Shown here: positions 1 to 5,838 of the stretch, piece by piece
Layout of the letters: each line of letters begins with the position of its first letter
Position numbering within the stretch: the first letter of the stretch is position 1
Source: Hyphomicrobiales bacterium
GTDB taxonomy: Bacteria > Pseudomonadota > Alphaproteobacteria > Rhizobiales > JALURZ01
DNA length: 7,627 nt
Direction: 5' to 3'
NCBI GenBank assembly: GCA_027058735.1
Contig: JALURZ010000263.1
Location: 1-7,627 of the forward strand
The notes under the pieces: model-generated
The model's input: only the letters and a program-made list of their open reading frames with translations
What the model was told of the DNA's origin: nothing
Database searches by the model: none
Position numbers and translations under genes: made by a program

Positions 1-832
1 CCTTTGGCTCACCCTGCGCTGCCGCTTCACCCGCTTCCGCCACCGCTGCTTCCCCCTGCCCGCCCGCCGGCTCGCCCGACATATCCGCCAACACCGTTTC
101 GACAGGCTCCTCACTCTCCCCGACATCGACGCCGGACTGGAGTTGCGAGATCGAAATCCCGTCGATGGCCGCGCGCGCCACCAGATCGCAATACAGCGTG
201 ATCGCGCGCCCGGCATCGTCGTTGCCCGGGATCGGATAGGTCACCAGATCCGGATCGCAATTGCTGTCCAGGATGCCAACGATCGGAATGCCGAGCTTGC
301 GGGCTTCCTTCACGGCGATCAGTTCGCGGTTGGTATCGATGACAAACAGCAGATTGGGGATGCCGCCGATATCCTTGATGCCGCCGAGATACCGTTCGAG
401 CCGGTCCCGTTCGCGGGTCAGCTTCAGCATTTCCTTCTTGGTCAATCCGAGATCTTCCTGGCCGAGCAGTTCTTCCACATGGCGCAAGCGCTTGATGGAA
501 TTGGAAATCGTGCGCCAGTTGGTCATCGTGCCGCCGAGCCAGCGGTGGTTGACGTAATACTGGGCGCTGCGCCTGGCGGCGTTCATGATCGGCTCGCTGG
601 CCTGGCGCTTGGTGCCAACCAGAAGAATGCGCCCGCCATCCGCCACCGTATCGCGGATCGCAACCAGGGCCTGATGCAGCAATGGCACGGTCTGCGCCAG
701 ATCGATGATATGAATGCCATCGCGCGCGCCGAAAATGTATTTCGCCATTTTCGGATTCCAGCGATGGGTCTTGTGCCCGAAGTGCACGCCGGCTTCGAGC
801 AGCATGCGCATGGTGAAGTCAGGCAGAGCCAT
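1..832 (-). CDS. rpsB: 30S ribosomal protein S2, C-terminus cut by window edge
   Basis: S2 is a structural protein of the small ribosomal subunit that binds 16S rRNA between head and body, next to S1, and is needed for mRNA loading. Reading the minus strand from 832 gives 277 residues with no stop before the window edge. Family blocks are clear: HFGHKTHRWNPKM (about 17-29), HIIDLAQTVPLL (41-52), LLVGTKRQA (70-78), RWLGGTMTNW (97-106), GGIPNLLFVIDT (156-167) and DLVTYPIPGNDDAGRA (195-210). Residues after about 235 form an acidic Ala/Gly/Glu-rich tail beyond the S2 core, a C-terminal extension common in alphaproteobacteria. The ATG at 832 is preceded by AAGGAG at 842-847 with a 9-nt spacer, so the start is secure. 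It has its own promoter and a long leader upstream. tsf would be expected next, beyond the left edge. Confidence 0.97.
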   Translation of the reverse strand, partial: MALPDFTMRMLLEAGVHFGHKTHRWNPKMAKYIFGARDGIHIIDLAQTVPLLHQALVAIRDTVADGGRILLVGTKRQASEPIMNAARRSAQYYVNHRWLGGTMTNWRTISNSIKRLRHVEELLGQEDLGLTKKEMLKLTRERDRLERYLGGIKDIGGIPNLLFVIDTNRELIAVKEARKLGIPIVGILDSNCDPDLVTYPIPGNDDAGRAITLYCDLVARAAIDGISISQLQSGVDVGESEEPVETVLADMSGEPAGGQGEAAVAEAGEAAAQGEPK

Positions 833-841
833 GGCCCCTGT

Positions 842-847
842 CTCCTT
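842..847 (-). promoter_or_regulatory. Ribosome binding site of rpsB
   Basis: The minus strand reads AAGGAG here, inside the purine-rich run AAAAAGAAGGAGA, 9 nt before the ATG at 832. It fixes the rpsB start and is close to the consensus Shine-Dalgarno sequence, as expected for a highly expressed ribosomal protein gene. Confidence 0.85.
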
Positions 848-927
848 CTTTTTCCGGTTAAACCTCCGCAGGACGACAGTCGGGCGAAAAAATCGCGCAA
901 CACCGGAGGGAGCAGCGGCTATGGAAC

Positions 928-950
928 GCCGGCGCGTCAAGCGCGCCGGC
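928..950 (-). repeat. Perfect 9-bp inverted repeat (hairpin) in the rpsB leader
   Basis: GCCGGCGCG at 928-936 and CGCGCCGGC at 942-950 are exact reverse complements around a 5-nt loop. The stem is entirely G/C and would be very stable in RNA. Neither strand has a T-rich run right after it, so it does not look like a standard intrinsic terminator. Its position inside the predicted rpsB leader suggests a leader hairpin. Confidence 0.6.
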
Positions 951-993
951 TTGGAGCCGTCATTCCCACACCCTGCGTGTGAAATCGAGGCGG

Positions 994-1022
994 TTTATAC
1001 GGCCTGACAGATGAGTTGGCAA
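994..1022 (-). promoter_or_regulatory. Predicted sigma70-type promoter of rpsB
   Basis: On the minus strand a -35 box TTGCCA (1017-1022) and a -10 box TATAAA (994-999) are separated by exactly 17 nt. Each hexamer is one or two bases from consensus, which stands out in this GC-rich DNA. It lies in the gap between the lipoprotein gene and rpsB and points into rpsB. Transcription would start near 987. Confidence 0.7.
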
Positions 1023-1087
1023 GGCATCTGCGCGGGCGCGATTCAGGTTGCGCGGCGATTGGCGCCCCCGGCGCGCGCAGATCACCG

Positions 1088-1110
1088 CGCGGGGCATGGC
1101 AGACCCCGCG
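1088..1110 (-). terminator. Candidate terminator hairpin after the lipoprotein gene
   Basis: CGCGGGG at 1088-1094 and CCCCGCG at 1104-1110 form a 7-bp GC stem with a 9-nt loop. A further 3 bp (1082-1084 with 1112-1114) can close below an internal mismatch. It begins about 12 nt after the lipoprotein gene's TGA and before the rpsB promoter, where a terminator would be expected. No U tract follows on the minus strand, so intrinsic termination is uncertain. Confidence 0.4.
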
Positions 1111-1122
1111 ATGACGAGGGTG

Positions 1123-1641
1123 TCAGCCCCAAACGGCGCTCAGCGCCACCTCCTTCTTTTCGCCGTCGCCCAGTTCAACCTTCTGGATCAGGGCGCCGCC
1201 GCCCTTGCCGCCTCTCACCGAAGGGTCCTTCCACAAAACGGATGTCGTCACGAAATAGGTGCCGGGACCGATATTCCTGAAAACGAACTCGCCCTGCTCG
1301 TTGGCCATCGTGGAGCGGGTGAAGGCATAGTAGCGCTTGTCGGGCTTGGAAAAGCTCACACCCGTTGTCGCCATTTTCCTTGTACCGTAGATCAGCTTCA
1401 CCCGTTCCTCGGCATAGCGCGTGGCCGGCACCAGGGTAACCTTGCTGCCCGCCGCGACGCGAATCCTGCTCTGGTCCCTGATAAACGCGCGGCCCGAAAT
1501 CTGCCCCGACCCTTGGGTGAATATGAATCCCGCCTCCTTGGGATCGAACTCCGTCTGGGTGGCATAGGTCGGCTTGCCGCCGATCGGCCCCGCGCAACCT
1601 GCCAGAAATGTCAACAGGGCGACAATTGCGAGCCGTTTCAT
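1123..1641 (-). CDS. Putative outer-membrane lipoprotein with carboxypeptidase-regulatory-like (transthyretin-like) domain
   Basis: This 172-aa protein begins MKRLAIVALLTFLAGC: a basic N-terminus, a short hydrophobic stretch and a lipobox L13-A14-G15-C16. It should be cleaved by signal peptidase II and lipid-anchored at Cys16. Residue +2 is Ala, not Asp, which favours outer-membrane sorting by the Lol system. From about residue 48 to 145 the pattern is beta-rich, including 'GSKVTLVPAT' and 'NEQGEFVFRNIGPGTYFVTT'. The latter resembles the G-x-F-x-F...L-x-P-G-x-Y signature of carboxypeptidase-regulatory-like or transthyretin-like folds. The ATG at 1641 is chosen because GGGGAGA (1649-1655) sits 7 nt upstream and the lipoprotein signal starts there. 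An in-frame ATG at 1674 would add 11 polar residues before the signal. It follows dnaE by 69 bp and may share its transcript. Function unknown. Confidence 0.85.
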   Translation of the reverse strand: MKRLAIVALLTFLAGCAGPIGGKPTYATQTEFDPKEAGFIFTQGSGQISGRAFIRDQSRIRVAAGSKVTLVPATRYAEERVKLIYGTRKMATTGVSFSKPDKRYYAFTRSTMANEQGEFVFRNIGPGTYFVTTSVLWKDPSVRGGKGGGALIQKVELGDGEKKEVALSAVWG

Positions 1642-1648
1642 TTTTTCG

Positions 1649-1655
1649 TCTCCCC
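1649..1655 (-). promoter_or_regulatory. Ribosome binding site deciding the lipoprotein start
   Basis: The minus strand reads GGGGAGA 7 nt before the ATG at 1641. The upstream in-frame ATG at 1674 has no comparable site, so the shorter protein starting at its signal peptide is preferred. Confidence 0.7.
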
Positions 1656-1666
1656 GAATTGCCGAA

Positions 1667-1674
1667 GTGATCAC
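1667..1674. repeat. 8-bp perfect palindrome in the dnaE-lipoprotein gap
   Basis: GTGATCAC is fully palindromic and lies in the 69-bp gap between dnaE and the lipoprotein gene, next to an A/T-rich stretch (minus strand TGATATTTTGTGATCACTT). TATTTT (1675-1680) could serve as a -10 box, but no good -35 lies upstream. The palindrome could be a small operator or could be chance. Confidence 0.3.
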
Positions 1675-1710
1675 AAAATATCATCTGCGTGGAGAAATGA
1701 AACCGGAAAA

Positions 1711-4700
1711 TCACAAGTCGCGGACTTCGATCACCCCGTCGATCGCCTTGATCGCGCTGCGGACCCGTGGCCCGGTCGCATAGGTCCCGGGAAGGACAAT
1801 ATCGACTTCGCGTCCGCCATCTTCCAGCAGAACGGTCAACCTCACGCTATCGGGCCCGTCAGGGTCGAGCCGGCGAACGAGACTGTTCAGCGGGGCCGCG
1901 TCATCAAGAAAAACCCGGAAGCCGGAAGACGCGCGCCCGGCAATCGAATCGAGCCCCGTGACGGATTGCACCGTCAGGCTGATATCGTCGTCGCGCCGGG
2001 ACGCCTCAACCGTCAAAACGACGGACTGGCCCGTTTCCAGCAGATCGCGGCTTTGGGCGAGAACATCCGAAAAGACCCGCGCGTCATATTGCCCCGATGT
2101 GTCGGAACATCCGATAATGGCGAACCTGTCGCCGGTCTTCGTGCGCCGCTCCTGGCGAAACGAGATCGTGCCCGCGACCTTCCCCGCGCTCTCGCCGGCG
2201 TGCACCTTGTCGCGCAACTCCGCGATCGGCAAAACGCCCGCATTGGCCAGAACATCCCTGTATTCCTCAAGCGGATGGCCGGACAGAAAGAAACCCACCG
2301 CCTCGAACTCCCGCGCCAGAGTGTCCATGGGCAGCCACGGTTCCTCACCGCCCAGCACAATGGCCGTGGCGCCGCTCTCGGCGCCGCCGAACAGGTCGTT
2401 CTGGCCCTGTTGGCGGTCGTCCTCGCTGCGGTGCGCCAGCCCCAGTATCGTCTGCACGCCGCCAAGCAATTGCGCCCGGTTTGTGCTGAACTCGTCGAAC
2501 GCGCCGGCCTTGATAAGACTTTCCAGCGCCCGCTTGTTCACGAACCGCGGCGAAATCCGGCTGGCGAAATCGTCGAGATTGCGGAATGGACCGCCCTCCT
2601 CGCGCACCGCCACGATATGATCGATGGCCAGACGCCCAACGTTCTTCAGCGCCGCCAGGGCATAGTGGATGCTCTCGCCATCGACCCAGAATTCGGTGCG
2701 CGAAAAATTGATGGATGGCGCTTTAAGCTTTATGCCAAGTCGTTCGATCTCCTGCTTGAAAACAAACAGTTTATCGGTATTCCCCATATCGAGCGTCATG
2801 GAGGCGGCGAGAAACTCGCGGGCGTGATGGGTTTTCAGGAATGCGGTCTGATAGGCGACCAGGGCATAGGCCGCGGCGTGGCTCTTGTTGAAGCCGTAGC
2901 CGGCGAATTTCGCGACCAGCTCGAAGATGAACTGCGCCCGGTTCCTGTCCACCCCGCGTTCGGTCGCCCCTTCCACGAAGCGCGCCTTTTGCCGGTCCAT
3001 TTCCGATTTGATCTTCTTGCCCATGGCCCGGCGCAGCAAATCCGCTTCCCCCAGCGAATAGCCCGACAGCACCCGGGCGATTTCCATCACCTGTTCCTGA
3101 TAGATGATGACGCCGTAGGTCTCGGTCAAAATCGGCTCAAGGCTGGGATGCAGGAAATCGGGTTCCTCCTCGCCCTTCTTGCGCGCAATGAACGTATCGA
3201 TATTGGCCATGGGGCCGGGACGATACAGCGCCACCATGGCGATGATATCCTCAATGCGGTCCGGTTTCAGTTTGCGCAGCGCCTCGCGCATGCCGCTGCT
3301 TTCCAACTGGAAAATCCCGACGGTCTCCCCGCGCGCCAGAACATCGAACGTATCCGCATCATCAAGCGCCAGATTGTCGATATCGGGCGGCGCGCCGTGT
3401 TCGGCGATCAGCCTCACCGCCCGCTCGATGACGGTCAGGGTTTTCAGGCCGAGAAAATCGAACTTCACCAGTCCCGCGGCTTCCGCCCATTTCATGGAAA
3501 ACTGGGTGACCGGCATATCGGATCGCGGATCGCGGTAGAGCGGTGCGACCTCCTGCAGCGGCCGGTCGGCGATGACGATGCCGGCCGCATGGGTCGAGGC
3601 GTGCCGGTAGAGGCCTTCCAGCTTCAGGGATATCTCAAGCAGTTGCGCCACGCCTTCTTCGTTGTCGCGCGCCTCGCGCAGGCGCACTTCGGTGCCGATG
3701 GCCTCGCCGAGCGTGGTGGGGTCGGCCGGATTGTTCGGGATCATTTTGCACAGCCGGTCCACCTGCCCGTAGGGCAGGCCCAGAACGCGGCCCACATCGC
3801 GCAATACGGCGCGCGCCTGCAGCTTGCCGAAGGTGATGATCTGCGCCACCTGCGCGCACCCGTATTTTTGCTGCACATAGGCGATGACCTCATCGCGGCG
3901 GTCCTGGCAGAAATCGACATCGAAATCCGGCATGCTGACCCGTTCAGGGTTGAGAAACCGTTCAAACAACAGCCCGAAGCGCAGCGGATCGAGATCGGTG
4001 ATCGTGAGCGCCCAGGCGACAAGGGAACCGGCCCCCGAACCGCGGCCCGGCCCCACCGGGATGCCCTGCGCCTTGGCCCATTGGATGAAATCGGCGACGA
4101 TCAGGAAATAGCCGGCAAACGCCATTTCAATGATGACATCAAGCTCGAAACGCAGGCGCTCTTCGTAATCGGCCCTGTCAAATCCAGGCGCGGTTGCGTG
4201 GGTTTCAAGCCGCGCCTTCAGGCCGGCCGTCGCCTGCCGGCGCAACTCCCCGGCCTCCCCGGCGCCGTTCGCCTGCCCGCCCCCCCCTGCAAGATAGCCC
4301 GGCAGCATCGGCGCATGGGTCAGCGGGCGAAAGGCGCAGCGCCGGGCAATTTCGATCGTGTTCTCGATGGCTTCAGGCAGATCGGAAAAGGTCTCGATCA
4401 TTTCCTCCGCCGATGTGAAATAGTGCCTGGGCGACAGCCGGGGCCTGTTCTCGTCGCTGAGGAGCGTTCCCGCCGCGATCGCCAGCAGCGCATCGTGCGA
4501 CCGGTAATCCGCCTCGGCGGCAAAATGCGGATCATTGGTCGCCACCAGAGGTAGTGACAGCTCATAGGCAAGATCGACCAGCGCGCCTTCCACCTCACGC
4601 TCCGCGTCAAGGCCGTGGCGCTGCAACTCGACATAGAGCCGGTCGCCGAAAACCTCGCGCAGCCAGCACAGGCGATTCTTGGCCAGGTTTGGCGAATGCG

Positions 4701-5190
4701 CGCCCAGCGCCTGATTGACAGGCCCTTCCGGCCCCCCCGTAAGCACGACAAGGCCGGTTGAGCAGGCCTTCAGATCGTCGCCGGAAACATGGGGGCGGGC
4801 CAGTTCATCGCTGCCGAAATATGCCCTGGAAGCGAGGCTGAGGAGATTCCTGTATCCCGTTTCGTCCTTGGCCAGCAGCGCCAGGGAGCCCGCGATTTCC
4901 GCCACCTCCTCCCCGGGTGCGGCGGGTTTGCGGCGGGTTCCGGCCAGACGCACCGCCAGAGTGATCCCGACAATCGGCTGAATGCCGGAGGCCGCCAGGC
5001 ATTCTGAAAATTCCAGCGCGCCGAACATGTTGTTGGTGTCGGTGAGAGCGAGGGCGGGCATCCGCCGCGCCCGGCACAGGTCCGCCAGAGCCTTGATATG
5101 CAGCGCGCCCTGCAGCAGCGAATAGGACGAGCGCGAGCGCAGATGCACGAACAGGGGCCCGGGTCGCGCGCGGCGTGTTTTTTTCACCAT
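1711..5190 (-). CDS. dnaE: DNA polymerase III subunit alpha (DnaE, replicative polymerase)
   Basis: This 1159-aa protein is the catalytic subunit of the replicative DNA polymerase, and its length matches the E. coli-type DnaE1 family. Domains in order: PHP (about 10-230), then a Gly-rich linker near 300-312. The palm holds GPGRGSGAG (380-388), PDFDVDF (421-427; likely catalytic D422 and D424) and KFDFLGLK (third Asp, D578). Fingers follow (about 640-780, with ALYRPGP and YGVIIYQEQ), then a helix-hairpin-helix near 882-901. The sliding-clamp motif QNDLFG is at 930-935, an OB fold at about 1005-1050, and a C-terminal tau-binding-type region to the end. The PHP metal ligands are partly lost. The start at 5190 (MVKKTRR) is preferred because AAAGGA lies at 5201-5206; an in-frame ATG at 5211 would add seven residues but lacks a good site. 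It is divergent from the DM13 gene. No intein, frameshift or truncation is seen. Confidence 0.97.
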   Translation of the reverse strand: MVKKTRRARPGPLFVHLRSRSSYSLLQGALHIKALADLCRARRMPALALTDTNNMFGALEFSECLAASGIQPIVGITLAVRLAGTRRKPAAPGEEVAEIAGSLALLAKDETGYRNLLSLASRAYFGSDELARPHVSGDDLKACSTGLVVLTGGPEGPVNQALGAHSPNLAKNRLCWLREVFGDRLYVELQRHGLDAEREVEGALVDLAYELSLPLVATNDPHFAAEADYRSHDALLAIAAGTLLSDENRPRLSPRHYFTSAEEMIETFSDLPEAIENTIEIARRCAFRPLTHAPMLPGYLAGGGGQANGAGEAGELRRQATAGLKARLETHATAPGFDRADYEERLRFELDVIIEMAFAGYFLIVADFIQWAKAQGIPVGPGRGSGAGSLVAWALTITDLDPLRFGLLFERFLNPERVSMPDFDVDFCQDRRDEVIAYVQQKYGCAQVAQIITFGKLQARAVLRDVGRVLGLPYGQVDRLCKMIPNNPADPTTLGEAIGTEVRLREARDNEEGVAQLLEISLKLEGLYRHASTHAAGIVIADRPLQEVAPLYRDPRSDMPVTQFSMKWAEAAGLVKFDFLGLKTLTVIERAVRLIAEHGAPPDIDNLALDDADTFDVLARGETVGIFQLESSGMREALRKLKPDRIEDIIAMVALYRPGPMANIDTFIARKKGEEEPDFLHPSLEPILTETYGVIIYQEQVMEIARVLSGYSLGEADLLRRAMGKKIKSEMDRQKARFVEGATERGVDRNRAQFIFELVAKFAGYGFNKSHAAAYALVAYQTAFLKTHHAREFLAASMTLDMGNTDKLFVFKQEIERLGIKLKAPSINFSRTEFWVDGESIHYALAALKNVGRLAIDHIVAVREEGGPFRNLDDFASRISPRFVNKRALESLIKAGAFDEFSTNRAQLLGGVQTILGLAHRSEDDRQQGQNDLFGGAESGATAIVLGGEEPWLPMDTLAREFEAVGFFLSGHPLEEYRDVLANAGVLPIAELRDKVHAGESAGKVAGTISFRQERRTKTGDRFAIIGCSDTSGQYDARVFSDVLAQSRDLLETGQSVVLTVEASRRDDDISLTVQSVTGLDSIAGRASSGFRVFLDDAAPLNSLVRRLDPDGPDSVRLTVLLEDGGREVDIVLPGTYATGPRVRSAIKAIDGVIEVRDL

Positions 5191-5200
5191 TGTCCGCGAA

Positions 5201-5206
5201 TCCTTT
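5201..5206 (-). promoter_or_regulatory. Ribosome binding site deciding the dnaE start
   Basis: The minus strand reads AAAGGA here, 10 nt before the ATG at 5190. The alternative in-frame ATG at 5209-5211 overlaps this region, and its own upstream sequence (AATAACCGG) lacks a purine-rich match. The start at 5190 is therefore favoured, with modest certainty because the spacer is slightly long. Confidence 0.5.
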
Positions 5207-5243
5207 CGCATCCGGTTATTTCGTGTTTACCAGCATTGCCGAG

Positions 5244-5271
5244 TTGCCGCGACAAGCCGGTTGTGGATAAG
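5244..5271 (+). promoter_or_regulatory. Candidate promoter for the DM13 gene
   Basis: TTGCCG (5244-5249) and GATAAG (5266-5271) are separated by 16 nt on the plus strand. Each matches four of six bases of the sigma70 -35 and -10 boxes. Transcription would start near 5278 and give a leader of about 53 nt containing the inverted repeat at 5285-5310. The -10 overlaps the DnaA-box 9-mer. Prediction is weak: other spacings are possible, and the dnaE promoter on the opposite strand could not be placed. Confidence 0.35.
5262..5270 (-). promoter_or_regulatory. Perfect DnaA-box 9-mer upstream of dnaE
   Basis: The plus strand reads TGTGGATAA, so the minus strand carries TTATCCACA, the consensus high-affinity binding site of the replication initiator DnaA. 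It lies 72 bp upstream of the dnaE ATG, in the divergent dnaE/DM13 intergenic region, and overlaps the candidate DM13 -10 box. The 9-mer is seen directly. That DnaA binds here or regulates dnaE is inference. A single box does not make an origin, and no clustered boxes or AT-rich unwinding region are visible. Confidence 0.5.
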
Positions 5272-5284
5272 CTGTCGAAGACCG

Positions 5285-5310
5285 GCCGCCGGAATGGATG
5301 GTCCGGCGGC
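5285..5310. repeat. Perfect 9-bp inverted repeat upstream of the DM13 gene
   Basis: GCCGCCGGA (5285-5293) and TCCGGCGGC (5302-5310) are exact reverse complements around an 8-nt spacer (ATGGATGG). The repeat ends 20 bp before the DM13 start codon, so it would form a stable hairpin in that gene's leader if transcription starts upstream. It could also be a protein-binding operator for either divergent gene. No T run follows on either strand, so it is not a typical terminator. Confidence 0.55.
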
Positions 5311-5330
5311 GATAACCCGGCGGGAAGCAC

Positions 5331-5819
5331 ATGTGGCGCGCCCTTGAGGCTCTTTTTGGCGGATTGCTGATCGGCCTTGGCGCCGGCATTGTCCTGGGGC
5401 TGAAACTCTATCCCCTGCTGCCGGCCGAGCCGCAGGTCACGCAAGCAGCGGTTGCGCAAAGAACGCCCGAACTGGTCGCGCGCGGCGCCTTCATTCAGAC
5501 CAATCCGTATTTCGACCGCAGCCGCTACGGCAAGGGCAAGGTCTCGGTTTATGACGATCATGTGCTGCTGGAGGACGATTTCGAGGTCTCCCCGGGGCCG
5601 GGATTTCGCGTGCTGCTGGTGCCCAAGTCCCCGATCCGCCGCGCCGCCCATATCAGCGGCGTCATGTATGTCGATCTCGGCCCGCTGAGAGCGTTTGCCG
5701 GTGCGCAGAAATACGACCTGCCCCGGGGCCTGTCGCTCAAAACCTACAAGAGCGTGGTTATCTGGGGCGCGACCAATAAAGCGCTGATTTCGGCCGCCGA
5801 TCTGGCTTTCGCCGAATGA
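5331..5819 (+). CDS. Membrane-anchored DM13-domain protein lacking the conserved Cys
   Basis: This 162-aa protein has one N-terminal hydrophobic Gly-rich segment (about 5-30), a likely membrane anchor or uncleaved signal. A linker and a DM13-type domain (about 47-160) follow, which would face the periplasm. Matches to the family pattern are 'ARGAF' (50-54), 'DDHVLLEDDFEVSPGPGFRVLLVP' (75-98), 'VDLGPLRAFAGAQKYDLP' (114-131) and 'LKTYKSVVIW' (136-145). DM13 domains are proposed to act in electron transfer and usually carry a near-invariant Cys after VVIW. Here residue 146 is Gly, and the whole protein has no Cys. The ATG at 5331 is the only sensible start, since a stop lies in frame just upstream at 5313-5315; its ribosome binding site is poor (GGGAAG only 3 nt away). 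It is the only plus-strand gene here and ends 19 bp from the convergent lolD stop. Function unknown. Confidence 0.85.
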   Translation: MWRALEALFGGLLIGLGAGIVLGLKLYPLLPAEPQVTQAAVAQRTPELVARGAFIQTNPYFDRSRYGKGKVSVYDDHVLLEDDFEVSPGPGFRVLLVPKSPIRRAAHISGVMYVDLGPLRAFAGAQKYDLPRGLSLKTYKSVVIWGATNKALISAADLAFAE

Positions 5820-5838
5820 CACGCCGCGCTCGCGCCGT

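Larger units (their letters stand above)
833..987 (-). promoter_or_regulatory. Structured 5' leader of rpsB mRNA
   Basis: If transcription starts about 7 nt after the -10 box at 994-999, the rpsB mRNA has an untranslated leader of about 155 nt. It contains a perfect 9-bp hairpin at 928-950 and a small 5-bp hairpin at 967-981. It also has a CCTCCG/CGGAGG pair (904-909 with 863-868, reading the minus strand) that could pair over a longer distance. In gammaproteobacteria S2 represses its own rpsB-tsf mRNA through the leader. A similar role here is inference, because I see no specific match to the gammaproteobacterial motif. Confidence 0.45.

Noticed and set aside
928..950. Intrinsic terminator between the lipoprotein gene and rpsB
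   Set aside because: The stem is strong but no T run follows on either strand, and it lies downstream of the predicted rpsB promoter, which fits a leader hairpin better.
143..982. A 279-codon plus-strand open frame opposite rpsB
   Set aside because: It is in register antisense to rpsB and arises from the same avoidance of A/T-rich codons. The minus strand reads a complete S2 core with its own ribosome binding site.
1048..4554. A 1168-codon plus-strand open frame opposite dnaE and the lipoprotein gene
   Set aside because: It is in exact codon register with both minus-strand genes, so its stops would require TTA, CTA or TCA codons in them, which are rare in GC-rich genomes. Its translation is rich in His, Arg, Gln and Ala with no recognisable domain, while the minus strand encodes a full DnaE.
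5191..5330. Possible replication origin, because of the DnaA box near dnaE
   Set aside because: Only one DnaA 9-mer is present, with no cluster, no AT-rich unwinding element and no dnaA/dnaN/parAB or hemE context.
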